A stretch of DNA of 64,000 nt from Paraburkholderia dilworthii (GCF_000472525.1 NZ_AWZT01000002.1:251626-315625); one strand, 5' to 3'. Positions 1-8,016 are shown, counted from the stretch's first letter. Translations and numbers: made by a program. The notes: a model not told the origin generated them from the sequence alone.

Positions 1-1274
1 AATTCCGTTAGATTGGAGGGCAAGTCCTGCTTGTTTTGAGAGATGAGGTTTGATAGCAGGGACGCAGCGATCGGATTCTGCGGTAGCTGGCGAAACAACT
101 GCGAACGTGAGAGATCGTGGTAAAGTTTCTTCGGTAGTCCGATATTCGAACACATAGCTTTGATAAACCCGATCAACTTCCCCGTGCTTAGTGGACGGAT
201 TTGATAGCGCTTGGCGCTCGCGCCTACGCTTTCCATGTCCGTCAGCGCTTTGAACGGCCGCGTCGTGAGAAGAAGACGAATATTGTTAGAACGCCTGACT
301 TCCGCGACCAAGTCGTTGACGACGTGTCCCCACTCCCCGTCATCCGCGACAGCTTCGTCCACTCCGTCAAGCACTAATAAAAACGACATTCCGGCTGCAT
401 TCGCTTCGGCGAATGCGGCGTCGCCCAAAATTAGCCTGATGCGCTCACTGACAGGCGTCGCGGAACCTTCTCCAAACGCTGAAAATGTTTGAAAAACGGG
501 CAACAAGTGTGAAGCTTTGAGGATATCCGGCTCCGAGAGACGGGTCACGATTCTGCGAGCGAGGGCCGACTTGCCGAAGCCCATGGGGGCTTCGAGAATG
601 CTTAATTTGTTTAATGTCACCTCCTCAAAAATATTCACCAACCGATGGCGATTGTGTGCTCCCTTTCGCTTGTACCGGTCGTCGTCAATTTCCTCTACGT
701 CCATATCAATGAATGTAGGCTCCGTAGTGGCAGTCTTGATAAGCGCAGTCTGAGCATTTATCTCGACAATTTTTGCGTTTAACGTGCCAAGATATATTCC
801 GATGTGCGTCGGAAGCTGATGCCACCAATACGGCGCATGGCGATCGATCATTTTTACGAGCCAATCCGATTCAAAAAAATAGATTTTTTTTGCAGGATAT
901 TTGTCGGATATTTTATCTTTTGCGTTTTGGCTGATCGTTTTGCTGGTAATCACCCACACTTCCGGGAGGCGCACTTCTTGGGTGCCCCCTTTAATTAGTC
1001 GTTTCTGATTGCATTCGTCAATTTGTCGCTCGACGTCGGAGAAATTGCTGAGAATCTTTCCTGCCTTGACCACGACTCCGACAAAATAGGTTTGACCTAT
1101 CGCACTGTCAAGTCGCTCCAACACAAAGTCCGCCCCTTTCTCAAATGGGCCATGCGTGTGCTCAACATAATTTACTTGGTCGAGTTTTCCGAGGATGTCT
1201 TGTAACAGGGGCTGTAGCTGTTTTACTTCGTCGTCGATCAATTCGACCTGTTGCCGCTTTTGTTGCCAGTCCAT
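1..1274 (-). CDS. Partial nuclease-like/NACHT-like NTPase (defence-type), cut by left window edge
   Basis: Reading the minus strand from the ATG at 1274 gives 424 codons with no stop before the window edge, so the C-terminus is missing. Residues about 37-145 resemble an Mrr-like restriction-endonuclease fold (KGAD at 46-49, GVVVK at 66-70). They are followed by a P-loop NTPase: Walker A GFGKSAL with Lys235, Walker B FLLVLDGVDE at about 298-307, and a sensor-like LLLTTRP at about 334-340, which is the NACHT/STAND layout. GGAG lies 8 bases before the ATG, and an in-frame stop lies further upstream. Nuclease-NACHT fusions are known as antiphage effectors. That role is inferred here, because the sensor part is outside the window. 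The usual acidic or Gln residue of the (D/E/Q)xK motif appears to be Val, so catalysis is uncertain. Confidence 0.75.
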   Translation of the reverse strand, partial: MDWQQKRQQVELIDDEVKQLQPLLQDILGKLDQVNYVEHTHGPFEKGADFVLERLDSAIGQTYFVGVVVKAGKILSNFSDVERQIDECNQKRLIKGGTQEVRLPEVWVITSKTISQNAKDKISDKYPAKKIYFFESDWLVKMIDRHAPYWWHQLPTHIGIYLGTLNAKIVEINAQTALIKTATTEPTFIDMDVEEIDDDRYKRKGAHNRHRLVNIFEEVTLNKLSILEAPMGFGKSALARRIVTRLSEPDILKASHLLPVFQTFSAFGEGSATPVSERIRLILGDAAFAEANAAGMSFLLVLDGVDEAVADDGEWGHVVNDLVAEVRRSNNIRLLLTTRPFKALTDMESVGASAKRYQIRPLSTGKLIGFIKAMCSNIGLPKKLYHDLSRSQLFRQLPQNPIAASLLSNLISQNKQDLPSNLTE

Positions 1275-2041
1275 TCCCCGTGCTCCCGCGTAGTTTGGTA
1301 TGTGCGATTCATCGGTTCAAGCGTAACGCTAATCGCGCTTCTCGAACAGACGAAAAGCGAACTTTTTTCCAATTCACGCCTGAGGGAAATTTTCCGCGCC
1401 GGAGAGGCGCGGAAACGAAAGCTTAGGGACGACTGCGATTCCGAGTCGGCACCGTGGATCGGTATTGTCAACCAATTCGTCGAGGCCCCTTCAAATCGCG
1501 CCGTATGGGCTTGGCAGCAGCCGGGGAAGGGCAAAGCGAGACCTGCAAACCAACTGCATCGGCGTTTTTCGCACGCCGGCCCGACGCGATCATGCTCCAA
1601 ACCTCGCGCAGTCTTAGGCGTGCTTGCGCCGCGCCATGACCAATGTGGCGATCGGTGTCGCAACCAGCGACGCGGTCAACGTTGCGCAGTTGCAGGTAAT
1701 AGGCGGACGTTCAACAGCAGCGGTGTCGTCATTGTTCGCGTACCACGCAAGCAGACATTCCGCAATCCCGGTGCGGACCGCCGCTGCCCCCGGGGCAAGC
1801 TTCCGAATTCTTGACGCAACGAAGAGCGGGGTGAACAACGCGACCGTGTTTCGACGGCTTGGCTTCTTCCCCGCGCATACGAAACGTTGCCGACAATCTG
1901 AGAGGCAGGCGATGAACGGCTGCAGACGACCGCGGTCGGTCTGCAAAGTCTCCAGACTGAGCATCGAACGGAACTGGCGTGCACGGCGCAGGTATTTTGC
2001 GCAGCTGCCTTGAACCTGTCCCAGCGTACGCTGGCTGTGTG
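1275..2041. other. No convincing gene
   Basis: Open frames of 60-187 codons overlap on both strands, but none has a recognisable domain, a good ribosome site or sensible composition (they are rich in Arg, Ser and Cys). It may be decayed accessory DNA between the NTPase gene and the FtsZ-like operon. No repeat or RNA gene was seen. Confidence 0.4.
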
Positions 2042-2980
2042 CTAATGATCCCTGTTGAGCAGCGCCGCCTGATTTCCTGCGTCGTCAGCGACCGGACGAT
2101 GCGCAATCAGTAATATGACCCGGAAGTCATCGCGCGTGACGGGTTGGAGATGTACGGTCGGAACAACAGTAGCATCATCCGCTCTCACTAGGTCGCCGAC
2201 CTGATGAGTCACGCGCGATATCTCCGACAGACGGACGGAATAGTCGCCTGCAATGACGACAAGGGCACCCGTCGCGGTTGCGATTTTCGAGTATCCGACA
2301 TCGCGCATCGCTCGCTTAGTTGCGTCACATGCTCTGTCCGCCTCGCGTGCAATACCCGCTCTCAATGCGTCACCGACGCCGACGGAGACGATCGCACCGC
2401 TGAGTATCGCCTGCACATCAGCAAGATCAGTGCACACTGGCGGCGCGACTTTCAGACCACCGGCGATATGGCCAATCACAGTGCACGCGAGCGACTGTGC
2501 ACGAATCCCGCCACCCCGCACGATGATTAGCGAATCGAATGCTCGCAGCAGCCCGGCCTCCACCGTGTGAACATCGGATGCGGACGCCCCTGCTTGAGCG
2601 ACAACCGCCACCACGAACACACCGGCGTCCCGGGCAGCGCGCGAAACCTCATACGCAACCGTCAGATCACTATCGACCTTGGGGTCGACCGCGATGAACA
2701 CCAGCCCCACATCCCGCATAGCTGCCACTGACGTCGGGGCAGCGCTATCGAACGGTTGAATGTCGCGCGCGTCGCCGTCTCGCGAGGAAGCGTACAGGTA
2801 ACGGATATCCCCTTTAAGTTGTGCCGCCGTGAGCGTGACGCTCAGTTCCGCGCACGCGCTCGTCCAGACGACGATCAGCGGCATGTCGTCCTCGGGTGCG
2901 TCGCTCGGGACCGAGCGCCCCGTCTCCCATAAGGTCACATCCAGCCCCGCCTCATCCGGCGACATCTTCAGGTCAGTCAT
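2042..2980 (-). CDS. Divergent FtsZ/tubulin-like protein B
   Basis: This 312-residue protein is paralogous in layout to the FtsZ-like protein at 4464-5327. Residues 92-128 match the FtsZ strand-helix-strand around loop T4 (GLVFIAVD, then AYEVSRAARDAGVFVVAVVA). The GGGTGTG signature is replaced by DPKVDSD, so canonical GTP binding is unlikely. The T7-like segment TDLADVQAIL (184-193) and a C-terminal FtsZ-like sheet (GALVVIAG at 238-245, FRVILLIAH at 286-294) remain. The N-terminal T1 glycine loop is not evident. I chose the ATG at 2980 because it overlaps the stop of the preceding 23-codon ORF (ATGA). It is last in a minus-strand operon. Function is unknown; a polymer-forming or polymer-regulating pseudo-GTPase is inferred. 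Confidence 0.7.
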   Translation of the reverse strand: MTDLKMSPDEAGLDVTLWETGRSVPSDAPEDDMPLIVVWTSACAELSVTLTAAQLKGDIRYLYASSRDGDARDIQPFDSAAPTSVAAMRDVGLVFIAVDPKVDSDLTVAYEVSRAARDAGVFVVAVVAQAGASASDVHTVEAGLLRAFDSLIIVRGGGIRAQSLACTVIGHIAGGLKVAPPVCTDLADVQAILSGAIVSVGVGDALRAGIAREADRACDATKRAMRDVGYSKIATATGALVVIAGDYSVRLSEISRVTHQVGDLVRADDATVVPTVHLQPVTRDDFRVILLIAHRPVADDAGNQAALLNRDH

Positions 2981-3048
2981 GACTTTGCCTGCCACTGGCC
3001 GGATGCTTTGCAACCGCGGCAGAAGACCCGTTGACTTGTACTGTTCAT
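2977..3048 (-). CDS. Tiny 23-residue ORF coupled on both sides
   Basis: The ATG overlaps the stop of the acyltransferase gene, and its own TGA overlaps the ATG of FtsZ-like protein B, so both joints read ATGA. AGGAAG lies just upstream as a ribosome site. The peptide starts MNSTSQRVFCRGCKASG and contains a CxxC pair. It may be a real small protein, or a coupling leader that delivers ribosomes to the downstream gene. An old frameshift at the 5' end of the FtsZ-like gene is also possible. Translation is not proven. Confidence 0.4.
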   Translation of the reverse strand: MNSTSQRVFCRGCKASGQWQAKS

Positions 3049-3638
3049 GAGCTGCTTCCTTCGCGCGATTGAAGCTCCGCTTCCAGGCCCAGCAGTTTCT
3101 TCGACCGCGCCTTGAGCCGCTTCGCAGGCGTACCAAAATACACACCCCACGGATCGAGATTCTTCGTAACCAGCGACATGGCGCCGACTGACGCCCCTTC
3201 GCCGATCATACAACCGGGCAGGATGACGGTGCCCGACCCAACAATGACATGGCGCCCGAGTCGGACCGGTGCAACCTTCACATTCAGATATTGACGCGGC
3301 ACCGTAGGATTCGTGAGCCCTTCGCCGGAGTAATCGTCCGATGCGCTATATACACGCACGGCCTGCGACAGCCCGGAGAAGTCCTCCATATCGATGCCAC
3401 CGCCACCAGCTAGAAAGCACATGCCGCCGATGTGCACATGCGAGCCAATGTGGATGTGGCCGCCAGATGCAGAGAGGACAGTAGGTCCGTCGATGCGGAC
3501 GTCGTGGCCAAACGTCATGTTTTCAATGCCGACGACGGTGCAGTTTTTTGCAAACCGGACGTTGCTGCCCACCGAGGGCGAGCCGAACTGCCTCAATTCG
3601 TCTTCTGTCCAGTAGCCTGGATTAAGCGGGTTTTGCAT
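3045..3638 (-). CDS. Left-handed beta-helix (hexapeptide) acyltransferase
   Basis: This 197-residue protein has hexapeptide-repeat composition (VRIDGPTVLSA, HIHIGSHVHIGG, GRHVIVGSGTVILPGCMIGEGASVGA) and the family C-terminus GVYFGTPAKRLK. It resembles the maltose/galactoside acetyltransferase and sugar-amine acyltransferase group, which uses acetyl-CoA or another acyl-CoA. The start at 3638 follows a strong AGGAGG seven bases upstream. It sits between a lipoprotein gene and FtsZ-like gene B in one operon, so its substrate may be an envelope glycan, a small molecule or a partner protein. The sequence does not decide which. Confidence 0.85.
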   Translation of the reverse strand: MQNPLNPGYWTEDELRQFGSPSVGSNVRFAKNCTVVGIENMTFGHDVRIDGPTVLSASGGHIHIGSHVHIGGMCFLAGGGGIDMEDFSGLSQAVRVYSASDDYSGEGLTNPTVPRQYLNVKVAPVRLGRHVIVGSGTVILPGCMIGEGASVGAMSLVTKNLDPWGVYFGTPAKRLKARSKKLLGLEAELQSREGSSS

Positions 3639-3704
3639 GTGGTCCTCCTGCGCCGAGGCGAGTCGCCGCCTCGGCCGGTTATGTTGACGAGTCGAATTGC
3701 GCAA

Positions 3705-4415
3705 CTAGTTGAAGCTCTTGGCCTGCTGGCTGGCGGTCGCAACTGACTTCACGTAAAACGTGTTGTCCGGGTAAATGCCCGCCTCCCAGCCGCTGTCGTC
3801 CCGGTATCTCAGGTATTGACTAAACATCGGGTTGTCCTGCGCCGGTTCCATCCGTGCGATGCCGTAGGCGTTCATGAAGTTGTTCGTAAAGTCGTTGAAC
3901 GACATGCGACCGAAGGCGACGCTGCTGAGATAGCTATAAAACTTGAATGCGGTGAGCCTGCCGGATTCGAACGCGAACGCGCCCTGAAGCCGCTGCGGAA
4001 TTCCTTCGCAGACGACGCGTGCAGCATCGGGACTGGCTTGACAGGCGCTGCCTACCGGCAACAGAGCAACGAGCGCTTCATGAACCTGCTCTGCGGTCTG
4101 TCCCAGTGCAATTCCCTTGATTCGCGGCCCGCTCTGCGAACCTTCATTGTTAGCTTTGGCTGCTGGAGCTACCTGCGGCTCACCGCTATGTTCCGTCGCC
4201 TCGTCGCTTTCTTCTGGTACCGACGTTGTCGAAGATGACGATGCAGACGCAGTGCTGATCGACGAGCTCACCGCGAAGGGCGCACTAGCCGCAGCCGGCG
4301 CATCGGTCTTGGATGCATCTTGCGAAACACGCGGGGAGCAGGCCGCGAGTGGTAGCAGCAGTGCGATGAGCAGAGACTTCATGCCGCAGCCAGAAATGCG
4401 TTGGGTAAGGTTCAT
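3705..4415 (-). CDS. Predicted lipoprotein of the FtsZ-like operon
   Basis: This 236-residue protein has a type II signal: a hydrophobic MKSLLIALLLPLAAC segment with lipobox LAAC, the lipidated Cys being at about 26. A Ser/Ala-rich linker (about 30-95) leads to a compact domain of about 130 residues beginning at IKGIALG. That domain has a Cys pair (SACQASP and VVCEG), which could form a disulfide in the periplasm. AGGA precedes the start at 4415. No family is recognised. Being co-operonic with two tubulin-like proteins suggests an envelope-side partner, but this is inference. Confidence 0.75.
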   Translation of the reverse strand: MNLTQRISGCGMKSLLIALLLPLAACSPRVSQDASKTDAPAAASAPFAVSSSISTASASSSSTTSVPEESDEATEHSGEPQVAPAAKANNEGSQSGPRIKGIALGQTAEQVHEALVALLPVGSACQASPDAARVVCEGIPQRLQGAFAFESGRLTAFKFYSYLSSVAFGRMSFNDFTNNFMNAYGIARMEPAQDNPMFSQYLRYRDDSGWEAGIYPDNTFYVKSVATASQQAKSFN

Positions 4416-4463
4416 GTGAAGGTCCTTAAAAGTTGTTCTCGTTAAGCTTGTATGAGCCGCGCC

Positions 4464-5327
4464 CTATTGGGCTGCGATGACGGTTACCCGCAAAGCGCTG
4501 TCCAGCCTTTCGTCGTAATGGACACCAAGCGCTCTGCTGGCGCCGACAGGAAGGCCGGCGAAGACCTGGTCGGCGATCGCCGCGATCTCGTTCAGCCGCA
4601 AAAGACGCGATCCGGCAATCAGGACCAGCGCGCCCATTGCGTCCCCTAATGCGACTGGCGCGAGATCGGCAATCGCTTCAGCAGTTGCACGCTCGGCTCG
4701 TCCAGTTCCTGCCGCCTGCGCCATGCCGATATACGCTTCGCGCCGTCCGGCAAAGACCGACCGAACGTCAAGGAAGTCGGCGCCCTCCGGCGTTGCTGCC
4801 GCGAAGCCTTCTGACAAGCCATCGACGGTCGCGCTGACATAAGCATGAAGGAGGCTCGATACGGCCGAGGCGTGAGGCTGCACAGGGAGTAAGATCAACG
4901 CGTCGACGCACCTCGCGATTGCAGATGTGGCGCTTCGCGCGTCAACGCCCGAGGACGTTGGGTGGACAACCATGGCGATCACCAGCGCGCCAGCATCTCG
5001 CGCCGCCTCTGCCAAAGAAGCCGCGGCCTGCAGGGCCGACGTTTCGCGACTGCTGACCAGCAAGACAACGAGATCGACACCGTCCAACGCAGGAGAGGTG
5101 CCACCTGCGGATGCGGTGCTTCGGTCTCCAATGCTCATTCGGATAAAGCTGACATCACCTTCTACGCCGGTCCGGTGAAGCGCATTAAGCAGGCGCGCCC
5201 CGACCGTTCCTGCTCCGACCACGCGGATCGCCGGATAACCGTGGTCTGGATCAAGCCCTCGGGGCTCGCCAATGGTTTCGAAAATGGCCCCCGGTATTGC
5301 AAGCCCCTTTCGTGAGGTCTGTTGCAT
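4464..5327 (-). CDS. Divergent FtsZ/tubulin-like protein A
   Basis: This 287-residue protein has an FtsZ-type fold order. A Rossmann-like first strand and loop (IRVVGAGTVGARLLNAL, 34-50) match FtsZ T1. VDLVVLLV with AAASLAEAARDAGALVIAMV (84-120) matches the T4 region, but the GGGTGTG signature is replaced by SSRETSA. The T7-like GADFLDVRSVF (182-192) and the C-terminal sheet GALVLIAG to LRVTVIAA (232-286) are present. FtsZ is normally 320-400 residues with a C-terminal tail, and this protein has no such tail. It is first in the operon, with AAGGA before the ATG and a hairpin and XRE-type operators upstream. GTP hydrolysis alone seems unlikely. It could pair with protein B or modulate genuine FtsZ. 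Confidence 0.75.
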   Translation of the reverse strand: MQQTSRKGLAIPGAIFETIGEPRGLDPDHGYPAIRVVGAGTVGARLLNALHRTGVEGDVSFIRMSIGDRSTASAGGTSPALDGVDLVVLLVSSRETSALQAAASLAEAARDAGALVIAMVVHPTSSGVDARSATSAIARCVDALILLPVQPHASAVSSLLHAYVSATVDGLSEGFAAATPEGADFLDVRSVFAGRREAYIGMAQAAGTGRAERATAEAIADLAPVALGDAMGALVLIAGSRLLRLNEIAAIADQVFAGLPVGASRALGVHYDERLDSALRVTVIAAQ

Positions 5328-5342
5328 GGTTTTTCCTTCGTA

Positions 5343-5362
5343 GCGCTTCGTGGGCGAAGCGC
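5343..5362 (-). other. Hairpin in the leader of the FtsZ-like operon
   Basis: GCGCTTCG and CGAAGCGC form a perfect 8-bp stem with a 4-base loop. In the minus-strand transcript it lies directly before the AAGGA ribosome site of FtsZ-like gene A, about 15 bases from its ATG. It could protect the 5' end or tune initiation. It is not a terminator, because no T-run follows. Confidence 0.5.
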
Positions 5363-5368
5363 GGTGAG

Positions 5369-5404
5369 TGTAGCGTATACTCTACATCGATGTCGTGTAT
5401 ACAC
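5369..5404. promoter_or_regulatory. Paired palindromic operators, probably for the XRE regulator
   Basis: Site 1 (5369-5386) is an 18-bp near-perfect palindrome, TGTAG-C-GTATAC-T-CTACA. Site 2 (5395-5404) is the perfect palindrome GTGTATACAC. Both contain a GTATAC core, and their centres are 22 bp apart, about two helical turns. They lie in the 115-bp divergent region between the FtsZ-like operon and the XRE gene, where an autoregulator would act. Confidence 0.6.
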
Positions 5405-5442
5405 CGTCGTTTTTTAGTCGACACTGAGGCATCCTGCCGTCC

Positions 5443-5754
5443 ATGGATGCCCGCCCTGCCTCTAAGCCCAACCGCAATCCCGTCCTTTCCGTTCTGGGGA
5501 AGCGTGTGCGCGAGTGCAGGCTCGCAGCGGGACTTTCTCAGGAACGGCTGGCACACGAGGCCCTGATCGATCGCACCTATGTGTCTGCGGTCGAGCGCGG
5601 CAAGGCGAATCCCAGCGTGCTAACTGTCGCGAACATCTGCCATGCCCTGGGTATCCACTTGTCGGAGCTTTTCCATCCGCTCGACATCTCGGAAAGGCCG
5701 GATGGCTCGCGCAGGGCAGCCCCACAGCGCAAGCAGGCGGACGTCAAAAAGTAA
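5443..5754 (+). CDS. XRE-family transcriptional regulator
   Basis: This 103-residue protein carries a single HTH_XRE domain at about residues 17-80: LGKRVRECRLAAGLSQERLAH, then YVSAVERGKANPSVLTVANI and LSELFHPLD. The tail is basic. It is divergent from the FtsZ-like operon, with the palindromic operators between them, so it probably represses both promoters. Its stop codon directly abuts the stop of the convergent C39-like peptidase gene. No ligand or protease domain is present to show how repression would be relieved. Confidence 0.88.
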   Translation: MDARPASKPNRNPVLSVLGKRVRECRLAAGLSQERLAHEALIDRTYVSAVERGKANPSVLTVANICHALGIHLSELFHPLDISERPDGSRRAAPQRKQADVKK

Positions 5755-6429
5755 CTACGGTGGTTTCGAGCGTGCCCTGCGTTTCGCCGCCCCCATCCGG
5801 ATCGAGACAGCACCATCCGCGATGACCCGGTCGGTATAGCTGGCGGTGACATACCGCGCATCGCGCGATCGTTTGCCTGCCGCCAGTCCACCCAGTGACA
5901 TTCGTGCGTTACACGTCGAAAGCCACGGTTCGTTTTCGCTTGGGTCCAGCATAAGCAACGTGTGCGGTTCGAAGGTCGTGCCGCGCTGGACGCCTTCCAT
6001 CCCAATTGCGAGCACCGCGTGATAGTGGGACCGGTGCACAGTCCGCCAGCTCACGACGACGAGATGGCCTTGAGAGAGCTCACGCACACAAAACTCCATC
6101 ACACTGCTGTGCGCCCCTTCTGCAACGACCGGCTTCAGGTTCCAGTCCAGTTCACGAATGAGCTCAGCGAGTTCGCTCAGCGTTGCGCCCGACAGGTAGT
6201 ACGGCCGCACGCTGTTCCAGAAGGCGGCTTCCGGCCCGCGGCGACGCGATGAAACCTTGCTCGGATCGGTGAGTTGACCGAGGAGCGCACCGGCCATGGC
6301 CAGGCAATGCAGCGTGCAACCCGAATCCCAGCCCCCTTGATAACTAAAGGCGGGGATATTGGCGTCGGCGACTGTCAGACGCTGTCCGACATGAAGCGCG
6401 GAATGAAGCCGCTGAACGGTGAATTCCAT
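5755..6429 (-). CDS. Papain-like (C39-like) cysteine peptidase domain protein
   Basis: This 224-residue protein has the arrangement of bacteriocin-processing-type C39 domains: GGWDSGCTLHCLAMAGALLG with candidate nucleophile Cys38, HYHAVLAIGM with His137, and LLMLDPSE with Asp162. No transmembrane or ABC domain is attached, so it is a stand-alone soluble protein. The start codon directly follows the TGA of the 97-residue gene upstream, suggesting coupled translation. Convergence with the XRE gene ties it physically to the FtsZ-like module. It could process a partner peptide or act as an effector; the substrate is unknown. Confidence 0.65.
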   Translation of the reverse strand: MEFTVQRLHSALHVGQRLTVADANIPAFSYQGGWDSGCTLHCLAMAGALLGQLTDPSKVSSRRRGPEAAFWNSVRPYYLSGATLSELAELIRELDWNLKPVVAEGAHSSVMEFCVRELSQGHLVVVSWRTVHRSHYHAVLAIGMEGVQRGTTFEPHTLLMLDPSENEPWLSTCNARMSLGGLAAGKRSRDARYVTASYTDRVIADGAVSIRMGAAKRRARSKPP

Positions 6430-6723
6430 TCAGTATTCGGCCGGCAAAAGCAGGGTCGTTGCCTGTCGATCGGCCTCGGTGATGATCCACAGCCGCTCGC
6501 GATTAGCGCCTAACTCATAGGCAGAGAGAATGCGTGTGCCATTTACGATGGCCTGACTGTTCGAGGCTGCGTCCTGAGAAGAGACAACACCCCAATCGCC
6601 GCACTGATGCCGCCTCAACAGCCCAGCGCTATCGGTTTCAGTGCGGTCAAGAAGGTCCACAGCCCCGGGCGTTGCGACCGTGTGACCGAGGCGAAAAAGC
6701 GCTGTCAGATTTTTTCGAATCAT
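6430..6723 (-). CDS. Small conserved protein sometimes mislabelled restriction subunit M
   Basis: This 97-residue protein has a C-terminal segment (CGDWGVVSSQD, LSAYELG, LWIITEADR, TTLLLPAEY) that recalls small plasmid- and island-borne proteins often labelled type I restriction subunit M without any methyltransferase motif. It has no catalytic motifs of a methylase. AGGA lies upstream of the ATG at 6723. It is the first gene of a two-gene unit with the C39-like peptidase. Function is unknown. Confidence 0.65.
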   Translation of the reverse strand: MIRKNLTALFRLGHTVATPGAVDLLDRTETDSAGLLRRHQCGDWGVVSSQDAASNSQAIVNGTRILSAYELGANRERLWIITEADRQATTLLLPAEY

Positions 6724-7503
6724 GATCAGGTGTCCTAAAGTTATAAGGCGAGCGAAGTTCCCCGATGACTAACCGGTTGAAAGCTCAATGGTGAGAAACT
6801 AGAGCGCCAGGTTGCTAATGGGCGTTCGGGATTGCAAAGGCGCTAGGAGAAGGTGCCGGTGTGCGAGTTCAGGCATGAGCGAAGAACTGGAAGGCAACCG
6901 GCAGGCAGGATGCTCATGAAAGCGATTTTCGGCAAAAGACGAGCGAAAACCGAGTTCGAAAGCCGTTTCGCCCGAAAAAATGTAACACGAGTTGCCGAGA
7001 ACGGTCAAAAAAAACCGAGACAACGAAATTCGGTAAATGTTACTTCTCCGTCATCGTCTGTCAGTTTGCCATCGACTCCCGCGACGACAGCACCGCCCTG
7101 CGACCCGCGATCCGGGGCGTGGCCGGCTTCTCATACATCGCATGAGGGTTCCGTATGGGCGAACAACTGCCATCCTCCTAGCGGGCCGATCGGCAGCGCA
7201 TGAAAGCTTTGTAAGTTGAGGGCGCCGCAGTTTGCCACTTTGATGATGCGCGCAGTGCCGGCTCGGGCGAAAGCTGCTCAAAAAATAAGCAAAATGGCGC
7301 CTTAAACATTTAGGATGACGAAGTCCGAGGTGGCGGCCCCGACACCAAGGCCGCCCCGTCCAGTTCGAACGTCAGCAACGCGAACTGTTGACGTAAAGGC
7401 CGCAACCATTGGAGTTTTGTTGCCGACCCGAAGCGGACTCCCAGCTTTCCGCGAAACAGACATTCGATTTATGATCGCACTCAACGTCAAACTCTGAACA
7501 ACC
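6724..7503. other. No gene seen
   Basis: Short frames on both strands lack domains and ribosome sites. It contains an A-rich stretch near 6970-7020. No repeat array or RNA gene was recognised. It separates the peptidase unit from a plus-strand membrane-protein gene. Confidence 0.4.
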
Positions 7504-8016
7504 ATGGAACCTAGTATGCCGCTGCTGCGGCCGTCGGCTGCACGTGTCACCGTGGCTTATTTGCTGGCCGTAACCGCCGCGACTGGCTCTATCGTCGCGT
7601 CTCAGCTGCCACACGTGATCTCGCAAAGGGCGTCTGGCGGGCTGCTATATCCGCTTGAGGGAACGTTTGGCGTTCTCCTATCGGACTGTCTTGTTATCTT
7701 TGTTCTTTGTGTGCCGGGCGCGCTACTTTCGGCTCTGCCGTGTGTCGTGCTTTACCTTTTCGTCTCCCGCTTCGGCATTCGGAACCCGCTCTTTTACGTT
7801 TCGGTGGGTTGCGCGCTGGCGCTTCTCGGCGCCGCCACAGTCGTGTCCGCTACATCTAGTTTGACGTGGTACACCGATCCTCCCAATCCTCCGCCGCCAA
7901 CGAGATTTTGGCACGAAGTTCTTTTGGTCAGCCCGGTGTTCGCTTTGGCGGGCGCGATTGCCGGCCTGACGTTCTGGCTCGCGGCTGGACGACACGTCTT
8001 GAAGAGGACGGCCTGA
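7504..8016 (+). CDS. Hypothetical inner-membrane protein, four predicted TM segments
   Basis: This 170-residue hydrophobic protein has candidate helices near residues 15-35, 55-85, 95-115 and 140-165. A proline-rich loop (DPPNPPPPTRFW) sits before the last helix. The ATG at 7504 or the one at 7516 could be the start, and neither has a strong ribosome site. No family is recognised. It is a single gene, flanked by minus-strand accessory genes. Confidence 0.55.
   Translation: MEPSMPLLRPSAARVTVAYLLAVTAATGSIVASQLPHVISQRASGGLLYPLEGTFGVLLSDCLVIFVLCVPGALLSALPCVVLYLFVSRFGIRNPLFYVSVGCALALLGAATVVSATSSLTWYTDPPNPPPPTRFWHEVLLVSPVFALAGAIAGLTFWLAAGRHVLKRTA

Noticed and set aside
1614..2013. Opposing 116- and 129-codon frames near 1.6-2.0 kb
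   Set aside because: Neither has a family pattern or ribosome site; they overlap each other and other frames.
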